A stretch of DNA of 64,000 nt from CAZLDI01 sp964558415 (lineage in GTDB: Bacteria > Chloroflexota > Dehalococcoidia > SM23-28-2 > RBG-16-64-32). The translations under genes were made by a program, and so were the position numbers. Location of the stretch: assembly GCA_964558415.1 (NCBI GenBank), contig CAZLDI010000016.1:1-64000 (forward strand), written 5' to 3'. The notes below the pieces were generated by a model. It made no database searches and had not been told where the DNA came from. It saw nothing but the letters and a program-made list of their open reading frames with translations. Of the stretch, positions 49,875 through 58,679 are shown one piece after another (the first letter of the stretch is position 1; every line of letters begins with the position of its first letter).

Positions 49875-50696
49875 CTACTTTCCTTTGAACTCAGGCGCGC
49901 GCTTCTCCTTGAAGGCCTTTGGCCCCTCGCGCGCGTCTTCGCTGGCGAATACCGGCTGCCCGATGCGGAGCTCGACCTCCAGCGCGTCTTTCTCAGGCAA
50001 GCCTTCGGTCTCCTGGACAGAGCGTTTGATCGCCTGCACGGCGAGCGGGCCGTTGGCGGCGATCCGCGCCGCGACTTCGCGCGAGACAGCGAGCGCCTGT
50101 CCTCTCGCAACGACCCGGCCGATGAGGCCGATGCGCAGGGCCTCCTCCGCGGGCATATGATCACCGGTGAGCAGCATCTCCATCGCCCGGGTGTAGGGGA
50201 TCTGGCGGCGGAGGCGCACGGTGGAACCGCCCATCGGGAAGAGGCTCCAGCACACCTCCGAGATGCCGAAGCTGGCGCCCTCGCCGGCGACGCGTATGTC
50301 GGTGGATTGAAGGATTTCTGTCCCGCCGGCGATGCATGGCCCCTCGATCGCGGCGATGAGCGGTTTCTTGAGCTGGTAGTTGCGGAGCAGTCCTTTGAAG
50401 ATGACCGCTGGGTCCTTCCGGCAACGATCCTCGAATTCGTTCTCCGGCGGAAGACCTCGAATCGATCGGATCACGAGCTGGTCCAAATCCGCTCCGGCGC
50501 AGAACGCGTCGCCGCGGCCGGTTAGTATCACGACTCGCACGTCGTCGTCGCCGTCGATCATGTCGTAGGCGTCGGCCAGGCGGCAGAGCATCTCCGGGTT
50601 GATCGCGTTCTTGACGTCGGGGCGGTTCATCGTGAGCGTCACGGTATGGCCGTCACGCTCCACGAGCACCGCCTTGGTCCCAGCAACCATCGTCAC
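49875..50696 (-). CDS. Enoyl-CoA hydratase (EchA-like)
   Basis: 273 residues of the crotonase family: VTLTMNRPDVKNAINPEML, the oxyanion segment LTGRGDAFCAGADLDQL, and AIEGPCIAGGTEILQSTDIRVAGEGASFGISEV. It should hydrate a 2-enoyl-CoA in the side-chain beta-oxidation spiral, in the place EchA19 takes in mycobacterial sterol clusters. It lies six bases upstream of the dehydrogenase start and five after the ligase. Confidence 0.91.
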   Translation of the reverse strand: MTMVAGTKAVLVERDGHTVTLTMNRPDVKNAINPEMLCRLADAYDMIDGDDDVRVVILTGRGDAFCAGADLDQLVIRSIRGLPPENEFEDRCRKDPAVIFKGLLRNYQLKKPLIAAIEGPCIAGGTEILQSTDIRVAGEGASFGISEVCWSLFPMGGSTVRLRRQIPYTRAMEMLLTGDHMPAEEALRIGLIGRVVARGQALAVSREVAARIAANGPLAVQAIKRSVQETEGLPEKDALEVELRIGQPVFASEDAREGPKAFKEKRAPEFKGK

Positions 50697-50701
50697 GCCC
50701 C

Positions 50702-52306
50702 TCAGGCTCCCTGCGCGCTCGCCAGCGACTTCGCCCAGCGGTAGTCAGGCTTGCCGCTGGGCTGGCGGACCATCTCTTCAACGAGGTGCAGCTCGCGCGG
50801 CACCTTGTAGCCGGACACCTTCGTCCGGCAATACGCATCCAGTTCCTCGAGCGTTGCAACCATACCGGGGCGGGCCTGCACTACGGCCGCGATCCGCTCC
50901 CCCCAGCGCTCGTCCGGGACCCCGACGACGATCGCGTCGAAGACCGCCGGATGCGACTTGAGCGCGGCCTCCACCTCCTCCGGAAAGATCTTCTCGCCGC
51001 CGCTGTTGATGCAGACGGAACCGCGTCCCAGCAGAGTGATAGTCCCGTCCGCCTCCAGGATGGCCATGTCGCCGGCCATCACCCAGCGCACGCCGTCAAC
51101 CTCGACGAAGGTCCTGGCAGTCTTTTCTTCGTCTTTGTAGTAGCCGAGGGGAATGCGTCCGCGACGGACCAACCAGCCGGCCCTGCCCGTGCCGGGCTCG
51201 ATCGGCCGCAGGTTGTCGTCCAGCACGGTGCTGGTGCCGTCGGCGCGGAAACGGGGAGCGCTCTCGGCGCCGGGCCCGCCGCGGCCGACGTAAGTTCCCG
51301 CGTGGCCACCCTCGGAGCCGCCGAAGGTGTCCATTACCATCACGCCGGGCACGCGTTCGCGGAGCTGGTCTTTCACTGCCTCCGTGAACATCGCCCCACC
51401 AGAGCCGATAACGCGCAGCGATGAAAGGTCGTACGAGACGCCCGGTTCCGCCAGAGCTTCAGCCAGCGGGCGCGCCATAGCATCGCCCACGAGAGCGATG
51501 GTATTTGCCTTCTCTTGCTCGACGAGCCGCCAGACGAGATGGGGGTCGAATTTCTTGCTGGCGACGAGGACTATCTTGGCGCCCTGGAACAGCCCGATCC
51601 ACGTTGCCCACTGCGCGGCGCCGTGCATCAAAGGGGCGGCGGGCAGCATGACCAATGGGCCGCGCTTCGTCGCTCGTTCGGCTACCGTTTCCGGGTTGTC
51701 CGGGGGTCCGGCATAGGGATCACCTCCCATGAGCGCGGTGAAGAAGAGGTCCTCCTGGCGCCACATGACGCCCTTGGGCATCCCCGTTGTGCCACCCGTG
51801 TACAGAATGTAGAGGTCGTCGCCGGAGCGCGGCGCAAAGTCCCGTTCGGCCGAGCTTGCGGCGAGAGCTGACTCATACTCGGCCGAACCTAGTGCGTTCT
51901 CACCGCTGCCGTCCTCCACGAGGACGAACGTCCTGAGTCGAGGCATATCGCCGGCGACCGCGGCGATGCGCGGGGCGAACTCGCGGTGGTGGACGAGCGC
52001 GACGAGATCGGCGTTGTCGAACAGATAGCGCAGCTCTTCCTCCACGTAGCGATAGTTGATGTTGATGGGTATCGCGCGAACCTTGTGGCAGGCCAGCGAC
52101 GCCTCCATGTACTCCGTGCAGTTGTACAGGTACAGTCCGACGTGTTCGCCGGGTTTGATGCCTCTTGATTCGAGGTAGTGAGCGAAGCGCGTGGCACGCT
52201 CGTCCAACTTCGCGAAGGTAAGCCGACGCTTACCGCAGATAAGCGCCTCGCGATCCGGGATGGCGTCTGCGACGCTTTCGAAGAGGTCTGCCAGGTTGAA
52301 CTCCAA
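50702..52306 (-). CDS. Acyl-CoA synthetase (FadD19-like)
   Basis: 534 residues, ANL superfamily. P-loop YTGGTTGMPKGVMW, the A5 region MDTFGGSEGG, the A8 hinge around VMAGDMAILEADGTITLLGRG, and INSGGEKIFPEEVEAAL. The SGGEKIFPEEVE form is typical of FadD19/FadD17-type ligases for sterol side chains. The C-terminal catalytic Lys is expected near SGKPDYRWAK. It activates a carboxylated side chain, presumably made by the P450, to its CoA thioester. Confidence 0.92.
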   Translation of the reverse strand: MEFNLADLFESVADAIPDREALICGKRRLTFAKLDERATRFAHYLESRGIKPGEHVGLYLYNCTEYMEASLACHKVRAIPININYRYVEEELRYLFDNADLVALVHHREFAPRIAAVAGDMPRLRTFVLVEDGSGENALGSAEYESALAASSAERDFAPRSGDDLYILYTGGTTGMPKGVMWRQEDLFFTALMGGDPYAGPPDNPETVAERATKRGPLVMLPAAPLMHGAAQWATWIGLFQGAKIVLVASKKFDPHLVWRLVEQEKANTIALVGDAMARPLAEALAEPGVSYDLSSLRVIGSGGAMFTEAVKDQLRERVPGVMVMDTFGGSEGGHAGTYVGRGGPGAESAPRFRADGTSTVLDDNLRPIEPGTGRAGWLVRRGRIPLGYYKDEEKTARTFVEVDGVRWVMAGDMAILEADGTITLLGRGSVCINSGGEKIFPEEVEAALKSHPAVFDAIVVGVPDERWGERIAAVVQARPGMVATLEELDAYCRTKVSGYKVPRELHLVEEMVRQPSGKPDYRWAKSLASAQGA

Positions 52307-52320
52307 CGTTTCCTTCCCCC

Positions 52321-53478
52321 CTAGGCCGCTTGACTGCTAACGATCCACATGCTGAAGAACTGCGACCCGCCGCCATAGGCGTGTCCCAGCGCCGTTCTCG
52401 CGCCGTCCACCTGGTGCTCGCCCGCCTGGCCGCGCACCTGAAGCGCCGCCTCCGCGAAGCGGAGCATGCCCGATGCGCCTATGGGGTTTGAGGAGAGCAC
52501 GCCACCGGAAGGGTTGACGGGCAGGTCGCCATCGAACGCGGTTACGCCGTCCCGCGTCATCTTCCACCCTTCGTTCAGCTCCGCGAAGCCCAGGTTCTCC
52601 ATCCACATCGGTTCGTACCAACTGAACGGCACGTACACTTCGGCGACGTCGATCTGCTTCAGCGGGTTGGTTATGCCCGCCTGGCTGTACACATCCGCGG
52701 CGCAATCCCGTCCGGCCTGGGGACTGACCTTGTTCCGACCGGCGAACATGATCGGCTCGGAGCGCATCGCCGTCCCGCGTATCCAGGCAGGCGGACGGGG
52801 AGCGCGCGCGGCTCGCGACTTGTTCGTCAAGACCATGGCGCAGGCGCCGTCTGACGAAGGGCACGCTTCAAGGTAGCGGATCGGATCCCAGAGCATTGGG
52901 GACTGGGAGACCGTTTCCATGTTGATGTCCGGCATGTTCAGGTGCGCGTACGGGTTGCGGACAGCGTTCTTACGGTCCTTCACCGCCACCATCATGCCGA
53001 TATCTGCCGGCGCGCCGGAGCGTTTAATGTAGGCCCTGATGTCCGGCGCGAAGTAGCCACCCGCTCCCGCTACGATGGCGGGCTGGAAGGGCAGGCGGAT
53101 GGTCAACGCCCACATCGCGTTACTCTCCGATTGCTTCTCGAAGGCGACGGTGAGGACGGTGTCATGGACGCCTCCCTGGACGAGGCTCGCCGCGACGATC
53201 GCGGTGGACCCGCCGACGCTGCCGGCTGTGTGGACGCGCATCATCGGCTTGCCGACCGCGCCGAGGGCGTCGGCAAGGAAGAGCTCCGGCATCATAATGC
53301 CTTCGAACATGTCCGGCGCCTTGCCAACGACCAGTGCGTCGATGTCCCTCCAGGTCACGCCGGCGTCCTCCAGCGCGCGCAAGGCGGCCTCGCGCACCAG
53401 ACCGGGGAGCGAGACATCGCCGCGTTTGGCGGCGTGTTTGGTCTGACCGATGCCGATCACGGCGCAGGGCTGCGCCAT
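52321..53478 (-). CDS. Thiolase-like protein, Ltp3/Ltp4 type (probable aldolase subunit)
   Basis: 385 residues from ATG 53478, which overlaps the upstream stop by one base (TGATG). SCP2-thiolase fold: CAVIGIGQTKHAAKRGDVSL, VHTAGSVGGSTAIVAASLV and VNPSGGVLSSNPIGASGMLRFAE. The His of the classical GHPxGATG motif is Asn here, so ordinary thiolysis is doubtful. Together with the next gene and two DUF35 proteins it resembles the Ltp3/Ltp4 set that cleaves C24-branched sterol side chains by retro-aldol reaction. Confidence 0.85.
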   Translation of the reverse strand: MAQPCAVIGIGQTKHAAKRGDVSLPGLVREAALRALEDAGVTWRDIDALVVGKAPDMFEGIMMPELFLADALGAVGKPMMRVHTAGSVGGSTAIVAASLVQGGVHDTVLTVAFEKQSESNAMWALTIRLPFQPAIVAGAGGYFAPDIRAYIKRSGAPADIGMMVAVKDRKNAVRNPYAHLNMPDINMETVSQSPMLWDPIRYLEACPSSDGACAMVLTNKSRAARAPRPPAWIRGTAMRSEPIMFAGRNKVSPQAGRDCAADVYSQAGITNPLKQIDVAEVYVPFSWYEPMWMENLGFAELNEGWKMTRDGVTAFDGDLPVNPSGGVLSSNPIGASGMLRFAEAALQVRGQAGEHQVDGARTALGHAYGGGSQFFSMWIVSSQAA

Positions 53479-54533
53479 CAGCGGGCCTCCAGGACGCACA
53501 CGAGATTCTGCTGGAGCAGTGGGCCGGACGTGGCGTGGGCGACGGCCCTCCGGGCGCTACCGTCTGTGATGCGTTGCGCCGCCTCGCCGATACGTATCAG
53601 GCCCGCCGCCATGATAGGGTTGGCGGCCAGAGCGCCGCCGGAAGGGTTAATCTCCGTGCCGCCGTTCAACCCGATGGCATCGCGCATGATCAGCTCCTGG
53701 TGTGTGAAGGGCGCGTGCAGCTCGGCCACGTCCACGGGGCCGTCCGACACGCCGGCATTCTTCGCTGCGAGCGCGGCGGAAGGCGACTTGGTCAGGTCGC
53801 GCATGCCGGGGTAGTGGGGATCGATGCGGTGATCGATGCCGCGAATCCAGGCCGGTCGCTCGCAGACTCTGCGCGCAAGGTCTCCGACAGCTAGGACAAC
53901 AGCGGCCGCGCCATCAGAGATCGGCGGGCAATCGTGCTTGCGGAGTGGGGAGACGAGGTAGGGCTCAGCCAGGAGCGTGTCAACGTCGCCATGGGAAGCC
54001 AATTGAGCGTTCGGATTGCCGTACGCGCTGCGCCGATTTCGGACCGCAACCTCCGCAAGGTCCCGCTCGGTGAGCCCGGTCGCCTCCAGGAACGCCCTCG
54101 CCTGCAGGGCGGCGAGGCTCACTGTATCCAGCCGGAGCGGGGCCAGATAATATGGGTCCAACTGCAGGCCGAGAACGTCTCTGGGGTCGCCGGGAGACGA
54201 TTTGCCGAAGCCGTAGACGAGTGCTGAATCAAGGTCTCCGTGCTGGAGGCGCACCCAGGCCTCGTACAGTGCCCAGGCTCCATCCATCTCGACGTGGGAC
54301 TCCCGGATCGGCGGCCACGCCCCCACAGCGTCCAAAGCCATCACAAACGCAAACGGCTGGCCTGCCAGGTAGTCGGCGCTGCCGGAGCACGTGAACCCTA
54401 TCTCATCCCGCGGTATGCCAGACTGCTCAATAGCCCGGCGAATGACGGGCATCAGCATCTCCACCTCATTGTGCAGGTTGTCCCGGCGGACGCTCGGTGA
54501 CTGGGCGAAGCCGACGACGGCGACTTCCCGCAC
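53478..54533 (-). CDS. Thiolase-like protein, Ltp3/Ltp4 type (partner subunit)
   Basis: 351 residues, same fold: REVAVVGFAQSPSVRRDNLHNEV, HLPPISDG-like CPPISDGAAAVVLA, ELHAPFTHQELIMRD, and NPSGGALAANPIMAAGLIRIGEA. Asn again replaces the GHP His. Start and stop each overlap a neighbour by one base. It is probably a heteromer with the thiolase-like protein at 52321 and the adjacent DUF35 proteins, by analogy with archaeal and actinobacterial thiolase-DUF35 complexes. Confidence 0.84.
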   Translation of the reverse strand: MREVAVVGFAQSPSVRRDNLHNEVEMLMPVIRRAIEQSGIPRDEIGFTCSGSADYLAGQPFAFVMALDAVGAWPPIRESHVEMDGAWALYEAWVRLQHGDLDSALVYGFGKSSPGDPRDVLGLQLDPYYLAPLRLDTVSLAALQARAFLEATGLTERDLAEVAVRNRRSAYGNPNAQLASHGDVDTLLAEPYLVSPLRKHDCPPISDGAAAVVLAVGDLARRVCERPAWIRGIDHRIDPHYPGMRDLTKSPSAALAAKNAGVSDGPVDVAELHAPFTHQELIMRDAIGLNGGTEINPSGGALAANPIMAAGLIRIGEAAQRITDGSARRAVAHATSGPLLQQNLVCVLEAR

Positions 54534-55012
54534 TACGAGTCTCCGTCCAGTGACATGTCCGGTTCGTCAGTGGGTCTGAAGTACCTGATGCTCTCAACGC
54601 TCGGCCGTAGCTGATCAGCCCCCACCCAGACCGCCTCGACGCGCATTCCCATCCGAACGTCCTCGGGCGGACACTCTTGAACTATGTGCATGAACGGCAT
54701 GTCCGCTCCGTCCAGCAGGATGTCAGCGCAAACGTACGGGACGGGGAACGTCAGGTTTTGCGAGGGGATATTGACGATGCAGAACGTGGTCACGGTGCCG
54801 CGATTGGAAAGTTGAACTTCTTCGTCCGTCGGGACGGCGCAGATGGAGCAGGAGCCTCTGGGCGGAACGTAGACCTTCGAACACTCGGGGCAGCGCTGGC
54901 CGACGATTCGGCCCTCTGCCATGCTGCGCAGAAAGCGCGCGGTGGCCCCGCCCACGGTGTAGGTGTATTCGAGGCGGATGGGAGTACGGATGATCCGGAC
55001 CGGGTCGCTCAC
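54533..55012 (-). CDS. DUF35 (Zn-ribbon OB-fold) protein
   Basis: 159 residues. A rubredoxin-like zinc ribbon with two CxxC pairs (CPEC and CSIC, about 16 apart) precedes an OB-fold (GTVTTFCIVNIPSQNLTFPVPYVCADILLDG). DUF35 proteins bind acyl-CoA and form complexes with thiolase-fold enzymes, as ChsH2/Ltp2 do. It is coupled to the next DUF35 gene by four bases and to the thiolase-like gene by one. Confidence 0.88.
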   Translation of the reverse strand: MSDPVRIIRTPIRLEYTYTVGGATARFLRSMAEGRIVGQRCPECSKVYVPPRGSCSICAVPTDEEVQLSNRGTVTTFCIVNIPSQNLTFPVPYVCADILLDGADMPFMHIVQECPPEDVRMGMRVEAVWVGADQLRPSVESIRYFRPTDEPDMSLDGDS

Positions 55013-55473
55013 GGTGCGGGCTCCGGCTCAAAGCAGGCGATGTCCTGGATCTCGCCGTTCGTCTGCTCCCGCCAGCGAACACGCACACGCATGCCCGTTG
55101 ACATTTGAGACTCATGGCCGGCATCGACCATGTGAAGCAGTGAGGTGTCCGCGCCGTCCAGCCGCACGAGCGCCCAGGCGAACGGATGGTCGAGCAGGTC
55201 GGTCTGGCGCGGCTGCCCGACCCACGCCCAGCTGGTGACCACGCCGGACTGACCGACTTCGACGAACTCTTCCAGGGCATCGCTGGTCTCAGGGTCGTAC
55301 TCCAATGGCGGGACCAGCACTTTGCCGCTCGGCGTGCGCACGCCCTCGATCCGGCGGTCGCGCAAGCCGGAGAGGAAGCGCCCGATTACAGGGCCGGTGG
55401 ACCGTGTGTAAGGGAACTCCAGTACGTGTGGCGCGGAAAGGACTTCAGCGTCTGCGGTTCTGGCGTCTGTCAT
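55009..55473 (-). CDS. DUF35-like OB-fold protein without zinc ribbon
   Basis: 154 residues with DUF35-like order: a helix TRSTGPVIGRFLSGLRDRRIEG, then VRTPSGKVLVPPLEYDPETSD where the zinc ribbon should be, then the OB-fold (GVVTSWAWVGQPR ... HPFAWALVRLDGADTSLLHMVD). No cysteines remain at the ribbon. It resembles mycobacterial Rv3521-type proteins next to ltp3/ltp4. It is the first gene of the ten-gene operon; the promoter and palindrome lie just upstream. Confidence 0.82.
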   Translation of the reverse strand: MTDARTADAEVLSAPHVLEFPYTRSTGPVIGRFLSGLRDRRIEGVRTPSGKVLVPPLEYDPETSDALEEFVEVGQSGVVTSWAWVGQPRQTDLLDHPFAWALVRLDGADTSLLHMVDAGHESQMSTGMRVRVRWREQTNGEIQDIACFEPEPAP

Positions 55474-55558
55474 GCGATCAACATTCGGTGACCGGGGTTT
55501 CGAGGCTCGGTGCTGACGCCGCGAGTTTGCACTTGCGGACGGCGCTTCTCGATGCTAG

Positions 55559-55588
55559 TGTATAGCCCAACAAACGTTTGTTTGTCAA
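55559..55588 (-). promoter_or_regulatory. Consensus promoter of the ten-gene operon
   Basis: On the minus strand, TTGACA (55583-55588) and TATACA (55559-55564) are separated by 18 bp; CTATAC would give 17. The palindrome AACAAACGTTTGTT (55569-55582) fills most of the spacer and abuts the -35 hexamer. A repressor bound there would block polymerase directly. Confidence 0.72.
55569..55584. promoter_or_regulatory. Operator-like palindrome, site 1
   Basis: AACAAACGTTTGTT (55569-55582) is a perfect 14-bp palindrome. The stretch CAAACGTTTGTTTG (55571-55584) recurs with one change at 62127-62140. It lies between divergent operons, and its length suits a TetR dimer. On the plus side TTGACG (55592-55597) with TTAGGC 18 bp on may serve the FadA5-like gene. 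Confidence 0.7.
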
Positions 55589-55665
55589 CCCTTGACGCGA
55601 CCAATCCGGCGGTTGTTAGGCTTGCTAGACCCAACCCCAGACGGCCTCACGGAGGAGGAGAACGA

Positions 55666-56832
55666 ATGCCCCAACCAGTCATCGTCGAAGCAGTCCGCAC
55701 GCCCATCGGCAAGCGCAACGGCTGGCTCGCCGGGATGCACCCGGCAGAGATCCTGGGCGCCGCGCAGGTGGAGGTGGTGAAGCGCGCCGGCATCGAGCCG
55801 AGGGACGTCGAGCAGATCGTCGGCGGCTGTGTCACTCAGGCGGGAGAGCAGGCGGCTAACGTCGCGCGCAACGCCTGGCTGGGTGCGAACATGCCGTTCG
55901 AGGTCGCTGCCACGACGGTAGATTCGCAGTGCGGCTCCTCTCAGCAGGCGAACCACTTCATCGCCGGGCTGATCGCGGCGGGCGCGATCGACGTTGGGAT
56001 CGCCTGCGGCGTGGAGGCGATGACGCGCGTTAGCCTGGGCGCGAACGTTTACAACGGCCCGGGCATTCCGCAGACGCCAGACTGGCCGTGGGACACGCCC
56101 GCCAACCAATTCGAGGCGGCAGAGCGCATCGCCCGCAACAGGGGCATCAGCAGAGAGGATATCGACGCCTGGGGGCTGGGATCGCAGAAGAAAGCGGCAC
56201 AGGCATGGAAGGAGAGCCGGTTCGCCCGCGAGGTTGCGCCCATCACGGCGCCTGTGCTGGGCGAGGATGGGAAGCCCAGCGGCGAGACCAGGCTCGTCGA
56301 CGCCGACCAGGGAATCCGCGAGACGACATTGGAAGGGCTGGCCAGCCTCAAGCCGGTGATCGAGGGAGGAATCCACACAGCCGGCAGCAGCTCGCAGATC
56401 TCGGACGGCGCCGCGGCGGTCCTGTGGATGTCCGAAGAGAAGGCGAAGGAGCAGGGTCTGAAGCCGCGCGCGCGTATTATCCAGCAAGTACTCGTCGGTT
56501 CGGACCCATACTACCTGCTCGACGGCCCGGTGTATGCGACGGAGAAGATATTGAAGAAAGCCGGAATGTCGATGTCGGACATCGACATATTCGAGGTCAA
56601 CGAGGCGTTCGCCGCTGTGGTGCTCTCCTGGGCGGGCGTCCACAATGCGGACATGGACAAGGTGAACGTGAACGGAGGCGCGATCGCGCTCGGCCACCCT
56701 GTCGGAGCGACGGGCAGCCGACTGATCACGACGGCGTTGCATGAGATGGAGCGCACGAACAAGAGCGTTGCGTTGATCTCCATGTGCTGCGGCGGCGCGC
56801 TCGCTACGGGTACCATCATCGAGCGGATCTAG
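55666..56832 (+). CDS. fadA5: FadA5-like acetyl-CoA acyltransferase (steroid thiolase)
   Basis: 388 residues from ATG 55666, after GGAGGAGGAG. It is a full thiolase: PVIVEAVRTPIGKRNGWLAG, the nucleophile Cys in VDSQCGSSQQANH, the Asn-Glu motif EVNEAFA, GGAIALGHPVGATGSR, and the second Cys in MCCGGALATGT. From memory the likeness to mycobacterial FadA5 is high along the whole chain (GGCVTQ, HTAGSSSQISDGAAAVLW). FadA5 removes acetyl-CoA from the sterol side chain. It is cotranscribed with the SDR five bases later. Confidence 0.88.
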   Translation: MPQPVIVEAVRTPIGKRNGWLAGMHPAEILGAAQVEVVKRAGIEPRDVEQIVGGCVTQAGEQAANVARNAWLGANMPFEVAATTVDSQCGSSQQANHFIAGLIAAGAIDVGIACGVEAMTRVSLGANVYNGPGIPQTPDWPWDTPANQFEAAERIARNRGISREDIDAWGLGSQKKAAQAWKESRFAREVAPITAPVLGEDGKPSGETRLVDADQGIRETTLEGLASLKPVIEGGIHTAGSSSQISDGAAAVLWMSEEKAKEQGLKPRARIIQQVLVGSDPYYLLDGPVYATEKILKKAGMSMSDIDIFEVNEAFAAVVLSWAGVHNADMDKVNVNGGAIALGHPVGATGSRLITTALHEMERTNKSVALISMCCGGALATGTIIERI

Positions 56833-56836
56833 GGCC

Positions 56837-57751
56837 GTGGCGGGAATCCTCGAAGGCAAGGTCGCGATCGTTACCGGCGCGGGCCGGGGCCTCGGTCGCG
56901 TGGAGGCAATGGAGCTCGCCCGCCTCGGCGCGAAGGTCGTTGTGAACGACCTCGGCGTCGCCGATGACGGCTCGGGCGACGACAAGCGCCCTGCGGAGGC
57001 CGTCGTGGACGAGATCAGCGGTGCCGGGGGGCGGGCCGCCGCCAACTACGAAGACGTCGCCGACTGGAACGGATCGAAGCGTATCGTCGATCAGGCTGTC
57101 AGCACGTTTGGCGGGCTCGACATCCTCGTGAACAACGCGGGCTTCCTGCGCGACAAGATGATCTTCAATATGGAAGAGTCTGAGTGGGACGCTGTGATCC
57201 GCGTCCACCTGAAGGGACACTTCTGCATGTCTCGCTGGGCGACGGCATACTGGCGCGACAGGGCCAAGGAGGCGGACGGGCCCACTTACGGGCGCATCAT
57301 CAACACCGCGTCCGAGGCGTTTCTGGTCGGCTCGATGGGGCAGCCCAACTATGCGGCGGCGAAGGCAGGGATCGCCGCGCTCACGATGTCGACAGCGCAG
57401 GCCTGTGGCCGTTACGGCGTGACGGCGAACGCGATCTGCCCACGCGCCCGCACTCGCATGACCGAGACCACAGTCCCGATGTTCGCGAAGCCGGAGCAGG
57501 GGTTCGATACGTTCGCACCGGAGAACGTCGCACCGCTGGTCGGCTTCCTCGCCTCTCCGGCGGCCGAGCGCATCTCGGGACAGGTGTTTGTGGTCTACGG
57601 TGGCACCGTGTCGGTGTTGACCGGCCCTCGCCGCGCGGAGGACTTCCAGACGGATGGCGCCTGGACGGCCGAAACGCTCAGCAACGCGATGGGGCCGTTC
57701 TACGAGAAGCGCGAGCCGATCCGCGACGGCTACGTAATGCCGTTCGGGTAG
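56837..57751 (+). CDS. SDR, Hsd4A/ChsB1-like 3-hydroxyacyl-CoA dehydrogenase
   Basis: 304 residues from GTG 56837. It resembles the dehydrogenase domain of multifunctional enzyme type 2: KVAIVTGAGRGLGRVEAMELARLGAKVVVNDLG with the DDGSGDD insert, LVNNAGFLRDKM, the catalytic Ser in NTASEA, and NYAAAK. The DRDMMFNMEESEWD-like stretch is typical of 17beta-HSD4. It precedes thiolysis in beta-oxidation, matching its pairing with the FadA5-like thiolase. Confidence 0.88.
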   Translation: MAGILEGKVAIVTGAGRGLGRVEAMELARLGAKVVVNDLGVADDGSGDDKRPAEAVVDEISGAGGRAAANYEDVADWNGSKRIVDQAVSTFGGLDILVNNAGFLRDKMIFNMEESEWDAVIRVHLKGHFCMSRWATAYWRDRAKEADGPTYGRIINTASEAFLVGSMGQPNYAAAKAGIAALTMSTAQACGRYGVTANAICPRARTRMTETTVPMFAKPEQGFDTFAPENVAPLVGFLASPAAERISGQVFVVYGGTVSVLTGPRRAEDFQTDGAWTAETLSNAMGPFYEKREPIRDGYVMPFG

Positions 57752-57767
57752 GCGGTGGACAGGCGCA

Positions 57768-58148
57768 GTGGCGAAGAACCTTTCCGACGACGCGCTTCCC
57801 GAGCTACGGCGAATATGCCTGGCCCTACCTGAAGCCACGGAGAAAGAGGCCTGGGGAGAGCCGACATTCCGCGTGCGCGACAAGATCTTCGCGATGTGCG
57901 ACAACGACCATCACGGCAGCGGCCATTTCGCGGTCTGGTGCAAGGCGGCGCCGGAGACGCAGGACCTGCTGGTACATGCCGATCCGGCACGCTTCTTCGT
58001 GCCGCCGTACGTGGGGCACAAGGGGTGGATCGGGATCCGCCTCAATGATCGCGCGGTCGATTGGGCGGTAGTGACGGAGCTGGCGACAGACGCCTATCGC
58101 CTGATTGCGCCAAAGCGGCTGATCGCGGTGCTGGACGCAACAGGGTAG
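57768..58148 (+). CDS. MmcQ/YjbR family protein
   Basis: 126 residues with the CyaY-like double-wing pattern: RRICLALPEATEKEAWGEPTFRVRDKIFAM, FAVWCKAAPETQDLLV, then PYVGHKGWIGIRLNDRAVDW and LATDAYRLIAPKRL. The family is widespread, small and poorly characterised, sometimes annotated as DNA-binding. It trails the FadA5/SDR pair by 16 bp and may only be a passenger. The 58149-58286 gap after it holds nothing I can support. Confidence 0.88.
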   Translation: MAKNLSDDALPELRRICLALPEATEKEAWGEPTFRVRDKIFAMCDNDHHGSGHFAVWCKAAPETQDLLVHADPARFFVPPYVGHKGWIGIRLNDRAVDWAVVTELATDAYRLIAPKRLIAVLDATG

Positions 58149-58286
58149 AGGCGGGCGACAGGGAAGCGGAAGAGTAGTCGCCAGGCGGACCATTCGGGCG
58201 AGGCACGCGGGACGCGTCCTTCAGCGGTCGAGTCGAGGTGAGCAGACAGCACAATAATCTCCGCGCGTTTGTTGGCTGCCTCGCCC

Positions 58287-58679
58287 CTACGCCGGGACGA
58301 ATACCGGCAGCGGTTGCCTTCCGGTGTCGTCCCATTCGATGCGTACGCGGTCGCCGATGCCGGCTCGCTCCGCGCCTCTAAGTTGCGCAACCAGGCGCGG
58401 CCCCTCCTCCATCTCCACCAGCAGCACCGTGTAAGGCGCCGGAAACGCCGGATGGGTCTGGTGGTGGACAACGGTGAAGCTGTACACCGTGCCGCGTCCG
58501 GACGAAGGCATCCACTCGAAGTCGAAGGAGAGGCACTCTGGACAGAGGGGGCCGATGGGGTAGCGCACTGTGCGGCAGGCGGCGCAATGCTGGAACACCA
58601 GCTCGCGCCGCGAAGCGGCGTCCCAGAAGGGCGCGGTGTCGCGGTCAGGGAGCGGGAACGGGCGCGGTACGTACGTCAT
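58287..58679 (-). CDS. DUF35 protein, stand-alone equivalent of the ChsH2 C-terminal domain
   Basis: 130 residues. A zinc ribbon (CAAC and CPEC, 12 apart) and OB-fold (GRGTVYSFTVVHHQTHPAFPAPYTVLLVEMEEGPRLVAQL). In Actinobacteria the aldolase Ltp2 needs the DUF35 domain fused to the hydratase ChsH2. Here the gene is separate but sits directly after the Ltp2-like gene, overlapping it by one base, so a complex is likely. Confidence 0.88.
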   Translation of the reverse strand: MTYVPRPFPLPDRDTAPFWDAASRRELVFQHCAACRTVRYPIGPLCPECLSFDFEWMPSSGRGTVYSFTVVHHQTHPAFPAPYTVLLVEMEEGPRLVAQLRGAERAGIGDRVRIEWDDTGRQPLPVFVPA

